Below, in pieces: positions 11,708 to 22,499 of a stretch of 64,000 nucleotides of DNA. The notes under the pieces are model-generated. The model was not told the origin of the DNA and ran no database searches. It saw only the letters and a program-made list of their open reading frames with translations. Made by a program: the position numbers and the translations under genes. The stretch's first letter is position 1. Each line of letters begins with the position of its first letter. Source of the DNA: Wolfiporia cocos (taxonomy: Eukaryota > Basidiomycota > Agaricomycetes > Polyporales > Phaeolaceae). The stretch spans positions 310,001-374,000 of the forward strand of contig JACCLO010000013.1 of the NCBI GenBank assembly GCA_029448655.1. Direction: 5' to 3'.

Positions 11708-14700
11708 TTTCTTGGTCTGTGTATGTTCCTCAAGCTCTACGTAAATCAGATACAGGATCAACCTGGAGATCATTGCGATTGTCGAGTGACTCACCGGATT
11801 GGGGCCTGAATCGATTACTGAGTAGGAATAGAAACGGTTTCGCGAGACTCAAATGATGAAGCTGGTACCTCAAGAATTAGTAGCTAATTCAGGTGGTCAA
11901 CTGTCCGTGTACGACGCCGCGAACGCTAGTGGGACACGAATCCACGCCGATGACAAACATGCTTACAACATCCTCCCGTGCCCCACCGATCGCACCGATC
12001 CGCCAAGTCGCCTGAGTTCCTGGGTTGTGTCCAGCATATTCATTGTCCAAGAAATATTCGCTGGCTTATAAATGCACCGGCTCAAGGAATAACAACAGAT
12101 CAGACCAGCATGAACGAAGCGGGCTTACCAGCATCTCGCGAACTACAGGCGCCTAGTAATGTTACATAATGAGCGCTTGAGCGCTGGTCCTGTCTCTCAA
12201 TATCTGAATTTCAATACTGGACATTGCTAGGTAACGGCTTATTACAAGGGCATCTGCCCACCTAAGCCAGTACTCTCCCAGTATCTGTCTGACCAGCTTG
12301 CATATCATGTTTGAATGCCAGCAAGGGTAAAACTGCAATTTTCTCCTCCACCCGACACGTGTACGTAGTACATGATCGCCCAGGCTACGAACCACCTCGC
12401 CATGAACATCATACCGGCGATCTTCCCGCGCAGACGGCCACGGTGACGGTGACAGCCCATCTCCTGGTCCGCCGATCCCTAAACGAGAGCCGCTCGCGGC
12501 GCTCCATGTCGTAAGTCGGAGTTGCTGCGAGGAGCGGCCTTCAAAGCTTCGTCTGCGACACTCACGGTCTGATCGCAACGCGGAGTCATCGCGGAGTATA
12601 AAGCTGAGGAGAAGAGAGGGATGGGGATGCGGAGGTCAGAATGCGCGCAACGCGCCGCGCCGCTGGGCTAGCGGCTCTGAAATCGCTGAAGGGCAGTCGG
12701 AGCGATGCTTGAGCGGAGTTGTGCAGACGGTGAGTATGACGGATGCCGGACGAGCGTGTGCGGCAGCGGGAGATGGAGTATGGGAGAGGAACAAATAGTC
12801 ACAAAAGATGGATGAGGATAGGCAATCCTTGATAGGCAATTAATCGACTCACCATATTAATTTGGCATACCTTGTGCGTGGGCCTTACCACAGACTGATC
12901 GTGTCCCTCCTCCAAATTGCTGACCACGTCGTCGTTGCTATGGGGAGAACAAAACGAAGATGGCTTAGGGCGCAAATCGTGAAGCTAGCTCTCGGACGAT
13001 TCCCAACCTGATGGAGCGGATCATAGCTGACCTGGATGTCCATTATTGTTGAATGGATTCCTATCGACGCACTGTTCATCGTCAACTCGTGCACGAAGAG
13101 GAGAAACCATGGTGCCGCTAACTCTGCGCTGCAAGACAGATCATCCTGCCAGCTCAGCGCCTCCAGATTACGACAGTCGTATCCTAAGTCGGGCGGGAAA
13201 ATGCACTTTCCTTTTGAGAGTTCACCGAATCTGCTTTATCATACATGGCCGATTATAGCTCCTCTAAGCGGTTCAGCCAATAAGAACCATAACTGATGAT
13301 AATAATGATCAATCCGTATACAGTGGATCCCCAGTACTGGTACGTGACTGCGCATGATACGGTAACACGAGATGATGGCAAAAGGAATTGCAGAGGTGCG
13401 AACGTCGCACACGGGAAGGGTAAGCGCGCAGCTGTCCAGCTGCCACTCGCAGACTATCAGAACCGAGGACGTGATGATGCCTCGGCGCCGAATCAAGGCG
13501 GAAATGCACCCCAATTCCGCCTCAACGTTGCATGTTGCGTTTGTGGACGCGGCGGACGGACCATTCGCAACAGAATAAGGCATCACGCGGGCCCCGCGTG
13601 GATTGTTAGATCAGAACATGCAGGCGCTCGCCTTTTCATTGCAGGCTTGAAACACTAGAGAAGGGAGTGTCCCTGTGGGTCCATGAGAACGCCGCCTTGC
13701 CTCAAGGCCTCACCAAGCGGCGAGCGCAGCCCGCCGTAAATTCCTCTCGTCGGATGAATACAAGCGTGCGCAGTCCGACTCGCGCCTGAGTCCTCAGGCG
13801 AGTTGCGTCGAGCGATGTTTATCGATGGCGGAGAGAGCTGCAGCACAGCCAGCACAGCAGTAGACTGCGCGGAGGACGCCGAGATCGGCCGGCGTCATGT
13901 CAGAGGAAGCGAAACAAGCGCCGACTTAGGACGGCGCTCATGATGCAGAATGGCCTAGCACGCCGAAATTCAAAATGGGGACAAGGCGTGGTAACTATGC
14001 TCTGGCCGTGCCGGCTCTGACCGGGACCAGGCGGCTGCCTCGAGCTGCAGCCAGTCCAAGTCACTTTCAACCTTTTCGGTTCGATCTCCGCGATTTTCAA
14101 GATAATTCTGGGCCAGTCCACGCACATATATGGTCAAGGACGATGGCTATGCATTCCATTTCTTGCCGCGAAGCAGACATCGTCAATATCGGCGACACGC
14201 GGATAGGTCGTAAGTGGATATCCTGAGCGTCTATACGCGGCGGCTAGCGCGCCTTCTATTCGACGGCGGGCCCTTGTGCTCGTTATCGCTAGAGCGTGGG
14301 TACGCGCAAAGGCAGAGAACGTTAATGCCACCCGGGGGCAGTTGCAGACTTCTGTCAGCTATGCGCTGCGATGCGCGATGCGCAGTGCACGAGCCCGCAT
14401 CGATTCTGGCGAGTCCCTCTGCCCGAGCCCACTACGCCCTGAATGGCAGGTTGGCCGCCGACGATGTCGCTAGCCCTGAATGGTCAGGCACCCACAATTG
14501 GGGCTTATGACTCTGCGACCTGCCATTTTGGTCGTCGTCACTGCATCATCGACCGAAGCCCGAAGAGCCCAAGATCCCGTCGCGCCCACGAAAGATCGAC
14601 CATGTCGGTCCGGCCAGCGCCAATGATCTCAACGTCTGATACAGCCTCCTTCGCTACGGGCGTGAGTGCCTCAAGGCAAGTCAAAAGACGCTCATTTGAC

Positions 14701-14777
14701 GCCGTGTGGACCCACAATGCTGCCATATAATGCTGACGCTCGAACCTTGAGTACGGCAACATCCCTCTTGTTCTGCA
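11708..14777. other. Gene-poor 3.1 kb, nothing recognised
   Basis: Several short ORFs overlap on both strands (for example 12162-12578 minus, 13296-13658 plus, 13900-14127 minus) but none shows a domain, a codon pattern or a linked set of splice sites that I can defend. The right half is GC-rich, which inflates ORF lengths. The final part must carry the promoter of the zinc-finger gene. Confidence 0.4.
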
Positions 14778-16837
14778 ATGAGTCCCAGCAGCCTCGACTC
14801 CACCCTCTGCGCGGCCTACAGCCAGCTGAAGGGCTGCGGCTTCAGCGATGTAGCCGTATGCCTACAGGGCGACAATGGACACATCCACACTTACACCCAT
14901 CAAAACGGATCGACCTTTAGAAACGCGATCTCTTTACTCAACGCGTGTGCCGCGATCAAATCACGGTCACCCGCGATCCAAGCCATCTTGGCTGAGTGAG
15001 TTCACTGACTCACTTGCACATTCATTGTCTCACTGACCTTTCAAATAGACTCCACACGGAGGATGTACGGACAAGCAGCTTCATGACTATTCCAATAGTC
15101 AGCTCCCTCCCATCCACAAACAGCTCACAGGGCGCAGCACTAGTGGTAAGTGCTCGAGCATCTATCAGAACAGAGCAATTACTCACCAACATCCATTCAC
15201 AGCGCGATGAGGGTGCCCTGGTGGTCTGGGCCGACTCGGTCGACAGCGTCCTGTCCACTTGCCGCGAGCTCGAGCATCGTCTCCGGCACATCGCAAACCA
15301 CTGTCGATGCACCCAGGTTACCGACCTGCCCCCAAAGAAGAGGCACACAACGTTGGAGGACAGCTTCCTGTTCGGCAGCGGAGACGCGTTTGACTTCGAT
15401 GCCTGGTTCGCGCCGGGCTCGACGCTCGCGCCGCTAAACGAGCTGAGCGACCTCCACAACGTGCACAACCAGGACCTGTTCTCCATCGCGCCCTGCCCGC
15501 CCCTCGACTCGATCTTCGGCCCAGAGTACTCGACGCTTGGCCTCCAGGTATGCCGCCCATCACTGACGCGTCGCCGGGGCTAAGATCGAGTTTCGCAGGA
15601 GTTCCAGCACGAGAACGATGTCGCGCCATCGCCAGTCTGGGAGGCAAGCCCGGCCTCGAGCAGTGGCTCGAGCCTGTTCATGTACACCCCGCCCGAGACG
15701 CTCTCCCTACCACAGCCCGAGGCGATCTCGCCTGCGCTGACGCTCCTCTCGCCGCTGACGGTCTCTCCCGCCCTCTTCGCCCCGGTCCCCATGCCCGCTG
15801 CCGTCTCTCCCGCTGCCATCTCCCCTGCCATTCTCTCTCCCGCCCTCTTCGCCCCCATGGAGATCGAGCCTACGCCCGCGCCCACGCCCGCGCCAGCATC
15901 GCCCATGATCACGTTCGACACGGCGCAGATCATGGAGCCCGTCGTCCAGCACCCCACGCCCGCGCTGCCGCCCACGCCGCTGCCGGCGGCCAGCCAGCCC
16001 GAGACTGCGAACCCGCACCTGCTCCAGCCGACGCCCTGGGTCCCGCAGGGCTCGCGCTCGCCGGCAGTGCAGACCATCGCGCTCTCCGCCGAGGCCCCCG
16101 CGCCGCAGACGCCGGCTCCCGCTGCGGAGCCGATGCCGCCCTCCGCACAGCGCAAGCGCGGCCGCCCCAAGGGCAGCGGGATCACGAAGCGCGCCGCCCT
16201 GCCCCCGTCGCCGCCGCCGCCCACGACGAGCAGCGCGCAGCAGCTCGCGCTGTGCCCGCTCCCCGGGCGGCCGAGCGCACACACGAAACGCGCCGCGCCG
16301 AACTACTTCCCGAGCCTGCCCGTCGCACTCGCGTCGCCGTACGCGGCGGAGGCGCGCGTCGTCGGCCAGAAGGCGAAGCGCGCCGCGTCCGAGGCGGAGC
16401 AACCTGCGTGTGCGCAGCACTCGGAGTTCGCGCAGGGCTCGTCGCGCGACAGCCAGCTGGTGGAGATCGACCTGTTCGGTGAGGAGAGCGAGGACGAGGA
16501 CGAGGACGACGAGTATGTCGACTACAGCGCGCCGTCGCCGTCGCCGCCTAAGCGGCCGCGGCAGGACGGGCCTGCGTCGTGCTCGCCCGCGTCGAAGAAG
16601 CCGAGGAGGCAGCGCAAGGCTGGGCAGCCCAAGCGTCGGCACTCGTGCGAGAACTGCCACAGGACGTTCGGTCGCAGGACGGACCTGAAGCGCCACCACA
16701 TGGCGTCACGGTGTGCGACCGAGTCGGGGACCGCTGTCGTCGGGCAAAAGTGCAGGTGGTGCAACCAGGTGTTCAATCGTACGGACGCGGCGGTGCGCCA
16801 CGAGCGTTCCGTGCACAAGGACGAGATGCACGAGTGA
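14778..16837 (+). CDS. C2H2 zinc-finger protein with AT-hook and Pro/Ala-rich middle (putative transcription regulator)
   Basis: Four exons (14778-14995, 15049-15145, 15203-15547, 15599-16837) join in frame to 632 residues. The middle is long, low-complexity and rich in Pro, Ala and Ser. An AT-hook-like KRGRPKGSG follows, then an acidic run (EESEDEDEDDE), basic clusters suited to nuclear import (KRPRQ, KKPRRQRK), and near the C-terminus two zinc fingers: CENCHRTFGRRTDLKRHH with a final Cys in place of His, and CRWCNQVFNRTDAAVRHE ending in a regular H-x4-H. This arrangement points to a sequence-specific DNA-binding regulator acting in the nucleus; targets cannot be inferred. The start is the first ATG of the frame and is followed by a conserved-looking, Cys-containing N-terminal segment. 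Large antisense ORFs here are GC artefacts. Confidence 0.8.
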
Positions 16838-18262
16838 GGCGTCGGCGGAGGTGGTGATGGGGTTCCTGTTCCTGACATCGCGCGTCGCGCAAAGCAGCAC
16901 GCTGCAATACTGATTTATTACCTTGCATATCTTGATTTACGCATTACACATTTGGCATACTCGCATGTATTTTGAATTTAGGACTGAGCAATGAATTGAC
17001 CCCGGACTTCTGACACTACAAACGAGCGACAAGTACTGATACTGTGCCAATCCCTCTCCTCCCCGCCTCGCTCAACACTGCGGACAGAGCATGCGCGCTT
17101 ATCGGAAAGCGCGACGTGCTCCGTCCGCAAACGCTAGCAGGCGGAAACGTCGAGCGAGAACATTCTCAGTACGTGCGCTTGTGCGAGCGCCGGGAGTCCT
17201 GGTCTAAGGACATCGCCCTCGCGAGTGCAATGCCGACGACATTCCAGAAGGCGGAACAGCCATCACGTAGCGTAGCTCGTGGTGGACGTACCGCGCGGTA
17301 GACGCGCGCGGGTGCCCGGTGGCGATGCGTTTGTGGGTCCACCGCACGATAAGCGGGTGGGGTCCTACCTTTGAGAATCAGATTATCGCTGCTCATCAGC
17401 AGCTCCTCGCTGCAGCGCTGGGACAACGCTGGCAACTCCGCGCATTACGAAAATGTTCAATGCCCTCGAGCAATGATGAGGCCGTTGTAGATGAGCCAAA
17501 CGTTACAGAGGAGCAATGCATCATGCGGAACAAGAACCTCTGCATCACGTCAAATTCGAGGGGACGTACTTGGGTGGAAGCGCCGAGCGATAGTACCTTG
17601 CGGGCGGGCGATTTAGATATAAGCTGTAAATTGGCCTAGTGAGGCATAGACTCATGTGGTGCGAGTACGCCAGCAGGCGTGCTGGCTTCATCACGAAGAG
17701 TGATGGAGGCGGCTTTGATCACGATACGCAGCGCTCTCTCGCGCCGTACAAATGCGGCCTGGATGACTCGACTCCAGAACGGGAAAGAAGCAGATTTGCG
17801 TCGGATTGGGATATGTGGATTCCATGGAACGTAGAAACAGAAATCTCTGGCCACCTCGGCTATCCCGAAATTAAGGGCACCCACCAATGCTGGGAGGCGT
17901 TCCCACCCAGTGGCAGTATTTCAAAAGAATTTTCCGAACATTGCTAGGAAGACAGCAGGAGATACGAGTGGCACAAGCGGTGGACCAGACGTCGAGCCCG
18001 GAGCCAAGATAGAAAAAATTTGCGCAGCGGGCATCCGTGGTTCAGTCACCCCAGTTTGAGAGCGACGATGGTGGTTGGTAGCAGAGAAGGAACACCGCAT
18101 TTTTGCGTCCTGGTCGATTCGGAGGTGAGTCGACGACCGAACCGGTATGCGTCACGGAATAGCTGAACCGGACCCTGCACCCCTCGGCGTCTGTGTTCAA
18201 TGCCACTCGTTCTTATCCAGCACCCTACGGCAGAAGAAATCGTTTAGAGCATTCGCTCAGAG
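16838..18262. other. No recognisable gene; 3' flank of zinc-finger gene and 5' flank of RBM18-like gene
   Basis: ORFs at 17044-17301, 17319-17639 and 17639-17947 (plus) and their minus-strand partners lack domains. The stretch just before 18263 is the leader of the RNA-binding protein gene. Confidence 0.4.
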
Positions 18263-19446
18263 ATGAACTCTGCTTCACAATCTCCGACTTCCTCGAACCC
18301 CACACACATGGAGGAAGCGTCGACATCGTCATCGGCGAACTTGCACCTTACCTACCCTACAGCGTCTCCCGCCGAGGCGCCATCGGTCGCGCCGTCTGAA
18401 CGACCGCGAGTCGTGCTGAAAGACCGACTCTATGTCGGAAATCTACACCCCACCGTCGACGAGTAAGCCTTTCATAGACTGACCTTACACTCCGCGCTCA
18501 CTGGCCGTGCATAGATACACGCTGCTGCAGGCGTTCTCCAAGTTCGGCAAGGTCTCGAAGCTGGACTTTCTCTTCCACAAGGCGGGGCCGATGAGAGGGA
18601 AGCCGCGGGGCTACGCCTTCATCGAGTATACCAATGCAGATGTACGTCTTTCTACCTCATTGCTATCCAGCGCCGTCTGCTCACCCGGGTTCCTCTGCAT
18701 GGCACGCACCGACCCCATCCGCACGACCCCACAAATACTCTCCGACATCGATAATGACGATTATACCCGGGGACAGACTCGGCCGCTGGCTCTGGCTCTG
18801 CCCTGCTCGTGATTCCTGTGATGATCGCAACTGACGCCACGACTGTGTTCATGCAGGACGCGGAGAAAGCCCTCGTCGGCGCGAGCGACAAGCTCCTGCG
18901 CGGGCGCAAGCTCGTCATCACGCACGCGCACCAGGCGCCGCTCGACTACGCGGGCCAGAGCGGGCGCGCGCGCCGCGGCATCACCGAGGCGGGGAAGCCG
19001 ACCACGCTCAGCCTGCTGAAGAGCGCCACCGCGGGGCGGTCCGACGCGTGAGTCCCTCTTCCCCTTGCACGCTACGTGCCGCTCACCACGGTCGCCGTGC
19101 CCACAGCACGGAGGCGAAGATCGCGAAGATGGAGGCGAAGCTGCGCCAGATGGAGCAGTCGTCCTCGGCCGTGCCCGCGCCCAGCCTGCATCCCTCCCTC
19201 CCCGCCAAGCCGGCCTTCTCCCCGTATACACCGCCGCCGCCCGCGACATCGGCGTCGTCAGCGCAGCGGCAATCGCTCCCTTCGCGTTACCGGCCCCCGC
19301 TCCCCTCCCTCCCGCTGCAGAAGCCCGCGAAGGCGGCAGTACCGCCGATAGCGCCCAGCGCGGTCTCGTCGCCACGTCCCGATGCCCCGAAGAAGAGCAG
19401 CGCTCTCGCCGGTGTGCGAATCATGAAGAAGAAGGACAAGTCATAG
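18263..19446 (+). CDS. RBM18-like RNA-binding protein (one RRM)
   Basis: Four exons (18263-18462, 18515-18641, 18857-19047, 19107-19446) give 285 residues. After a Ser/Thr/Pro-rich leader of about 50 residues comes one RRM: RNP2 LYVGNL at about 56-61 and RNP1 RGYAFIEY at about 98-105, with FGKVSKLDFLFHKAG between them. That FDFLFHK..G..RG.PRGY signature is typical of RBM18 (probable RNA-binding protein 18), whose RNA targets are not established. A short coiled segment (EAKIAKMEAKLRQMEQ) and a Pro-rich, basic tail ending KKKDKS follow the RRM. The second intron (18642-18856) is 215 bases, much longer than its neighbours. Ortholog assignment rests on motif memory only. Confidence 0.85.
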
Positions 19447-20210
19447 AGGACAGAAAAAAGCATTTCCTGAGACGCTTCGTTTATTGATTTTCCTTCACCC
19501 TCCCCTCTTGCCCCTTACCAGTGTGTCGCTGTCATCAGCAAAAGGCGAGATAGTAGATAAAGTAATGTCAGACTGGTATACGTTATCAGACCGATTTAGG
19601 CCGATAAAATATGTTTTGTATTTTGACCTCTGGGAAAATATCGAGGCATCCGGTAAATTGTTGCAAAGTCACGGGTGGCATCTGGTGAACACTGGGAAAC
19701 CCATAAAGGCATCTGGTGGATTGTTTCACAGTTGTAGGGGCATCTGGTGAATTGTTGCAAACTTACAAGGGCCCCCGGTGAATGGTTTCAAGTTAGCCAC
19801 CAGATGCCAGGCCTCATGGGCCAGAATGTATTGACTCAGACATTATATTGTGACCAATCACCCAGACTGATGATTAATCTGAGGCACTCGAAGTACGTCC
19901 AGGGCAAATTATAATTGGCGCACAGTTACAATACAGTGGTCAATACTATGAATGGCATACTACATCGAGTGAATCTACTGGGCAGTCAGGAATCGCAGAA
20001 ATTGTGGTGCAGAGTAGGTATTACAGCATCGCGAGGGAGGGAGATCGGAATATTTGAGTGCATGAGAGCAACGATCAATAAAAGCAGCAAAGACAGCGAC
20101 AATTGTAGGGAGCAGGTCAGACACAGAGCAATAAATTGATACGAGCAAGGAGCACTGGCAAGCAGCAAGAGCGTAGAGTCACAGAGCAGAGATTAGGCAT
20201 CAGAAGAGCT
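19447..20210. other. Intergenic with a short tandem repeat
   Basis: Contains the 31-bp repeat described separately. The remainder, to the end of the DUF6698 gene, has no gene that I can support. Confidence 0.5.
19645..19814. repeat. Degenerate ~31-bp tandem repeat, five units plus an inverted half-unit
   Basis: Units starting GGCATCTGGTGAATTGTT or close variants begin near 19645, 19677, 19708, 19739 and 19769, so the spacing is about 30-34 bases. The core GCATCTGGTG then reappears inverted (CACCAGATGC) near 19798. Short repeats of this kind are often subterminal repeats of DNA transposons, and a transposon-associated DUF6698 gene lies next to it, but I see no terminal inverted repeat that would prove this. 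Confidence 0.7.
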
Positions 20211-22323
20211 CTAGGAAGGTGAGGATGAGGGGTCTGCCGAGGATGAGGGGTCCACCAAGGACGAGGGCTCAGCCAAGGATGAGGGCTCCACTGAGGATGA
20301 GGGATCCGCCGAGGATGAGGGCTCCGCCGAGGACAAGTGGTTTGGCGAGGACGGGGAGCTTGGCAAAGACGACATATCGGCAGAAGTGAGGGTGCCTTGC
20401 TCTAAGTTAGCACTCCCAGTGACTCCGCCCACCACTTCGTCAGCGGCAAAGCCAGCAAAAATGAGATCCAATGCGGATGGCCCCTTGAGTCTTTGAATCC
20501 TCTTCCCATTGGGCGCAACAACCTTGATTTGTCTCCCCCAGATTTCCCTAGGCTTGTTGTGAGACAAGTATCCTAAGGATCCGGTCCACTTACTTGTTCC
20601 ACCAAGCAATCGTCTTTTCCCCCCACTTCTTGTTGGTGAACAACTTGATGATGTTTTCGTAAAATTCTTGAACGACGAAGTTGTCTTCAGCTTCGCTCCA
20701 CGATTCCTGTGCGCTATATGCAAAGCGTGCCTAAAAAAATTATTAGCGTTGCATGAGAATTGAGATCAGAACATACGAGGCAGGCAGTATATGTGATTGT
20801 TTCCTTCGTCACCTCCTTCATCTTGTAATACTTGGATATTGAAGGGCACCCAGGCCTGGCACCAGGCGTATACTCGCCGAAACCAGCCTTTGGTCCTCTG
20901 AATAAGCAGCAGTAATTCTACTGAAGATGTCAGCAGAGTATCTCTGAGAAACCATGCACGTACTGCAGCCAAAATAGGTGACAGGAGTAGATTGATGTCG
21001 GGACGGTCCCTTACAAATTCATTCTCGGGATAGCAGAGCGAGGGGAAGTGGTCCGCAGTAATCTCAACCTCGCCTTCGAGTGCTGCTCGACAAAATCTGT
21101 GCAATATCATTAGAACGTAAATCAAGTAACAAGCGTGACTTACCCGGCAGGGTCTTCATCAAAGTCATCTCGCCACTTGTGTGGCACAAGGAGCTGACCT
21201 GTGGTGGGGTGATGGAATCCGCATTTTTTCTTGTCAACGTTATGGTCAATTTTGGGGATGTTGAGGTGGTCAAGGTCAGGAAGATACGAGAGAGCTAGTT
21301 GTTTGAGCTTCGCAACATCATCGTTGGGTGCATTGTGTGCCTTCGATGCGAGCTAACCAAAACATACAGTCAGAAGATGAGATCTCAAATATATGTACAC
21401 ACAAATTTCACCAGCTGTAGGGTGGCATTGGGATACCTCTCAAAGTAAGCGATTTGCGCACGCAGGCAAGGACAAGCTCGGATGAGCTTGTGATAGTCGT
21501 CGAGTTGGCAACGGATCTCATCATTAGAGCTGCGTGCTATCAGACAGCGAAAAAATGCGTGATACCTGCATATATGCGCACTATATGGGCGCATATATGC
21601 AGGTATCTCGGAGTGTAAATCAAGAAAAACGCACAGACGCTTGAACTCGGACGTGCACCATTCGGCTTCCGGGACTCCATCGAGTGTCATCCCAATCTCC
21701 AGGGAAAGCTTGACGTCCATGAAGGTATTAATGGCGTGCATAACCCATCGGCCTGCCTCCGCATATGATATGAGACGCCGGCTGGCGATGCAGTATCAGA
21801 ACATATATGCTGCAAAACTGGCGACTTACCTATTTGCAGGGATGACAGACTTCGCATCCTTGTGCTGCATGCAGTTGATCAGGTCTTTTAATTCCTTCTT
21901 AGTTCCCGGCAGCTTGTGTACCGGGTCTTCGTCTTCTTCGTCCTTGTCCACTTCTCTCTCCTCTGGATCTTCTTGATTTTCTTGATTCTCTTGATTTTCT
22001 TGATCTTCATTTTCTCGATTGCTTGCCTTGTCCTCTTCTTCGTCCGAAGATTCGTCTCGTGCGCGTCTCGCATTGGAGGCCCTGCCTGCTGTTGCTGCTC
22101 CAGCAGTGACTTCCTTGCCAGAGGAGGGGCGATGCTGAGAAGCACCGGTTGAGTCCACATGAGCGTGCTTCGCTGCCGGCTGATCATCCTCCTCATGCGT
22201 TGTTTGCGCACCTTTATAGGCTGGCCGTGGGCCTGGATGTGAAGCTGGCATAGACTGGGAATGTTGCGCACGAGCGGTGGCTCCCTTGGCACGAGAAGCT
22301 AAGGATCCAGATACGCGAGCCAT
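20211..22323 (-). CDS. DUF6698-type protein (transposon-associated family, function unknown)
   Basis: Multi-exon minus-strand gene starting MARVSGSLASRAKG. The N-terminus is disordered, with acidic and repetitive QEN/EE stretches. Recognisable blocks follow in later exons: SLEIGMTLDGVPEAEW, a LPDLDHLNIPKIDHNVDKKK block, GFHHPTTGQLLVP ahead of the EDPAG junction, then FCRAALEGE, ADHFPSLCYPE and a SWSEAEDNFVVQEFYENI block ending TIAWWNK. These blocks are those of the DUF6698 family, common and highly multiplied in Agaricomycetes and found with DNA transposons. The last exon carries six copies of a hexapeptide (D/E-P-S-S-S/L-A/V), an 18-bp minisatellite at about 20214-20340. One intron contains a perfect 19-bp inverted repeat. 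All frames examined are open, so the copy could be active; its biochemical role is unknown. Confidence 0.7.
21561..21607. repeat. Perfect 19-bp inverted repeat in an intron
   Basis: Two 19-base arms (21561-21579 and 21589-21607) around a 9-base loop form an exact hairpin beginning GATACCTGCATATATG. It falls inside the predicted intron (about 21546-21634) of the DUF6698 gene, so in the pre-mRNA it would fold into a stem. It could be a tiny foldback insertion or an intronic structure. Confidence 0.85.
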
Positions 22324-22499
22324 ATTTGATATAGTCGAGGCTCACCTATCAGTGAAGAAGACTACGGAGATGAAGGAACAAGATTGAGTTGCGGAAGCCG
22401 ACGCGCACTCCGTTTTAAGTGTGTAACACGCTCATGTGCTCTCTCCATGCTTCAGCATAAATCAAGCTCTACTTTTTTTTGTAAATGTAATAACGGCAT

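Noticed and set aside
14060..14090. GGTTCGATCTCC, a possible tRNA B box
   Set aside because: No A box or acceptor stem can be placed around it.
15580..16699. Long minus-strand ORFs opposite the zinc-finger gene
   Set aside because: They are Arg/Gly/Ala strings caused by GC-rich third positions; the plus strand has zinc fingers and splice sites.
19645..19814. CRISPR-like array
   Set aside because: Units are degenerate, spacers are not unique sequences of constant length, and the genome is eukaryotic.
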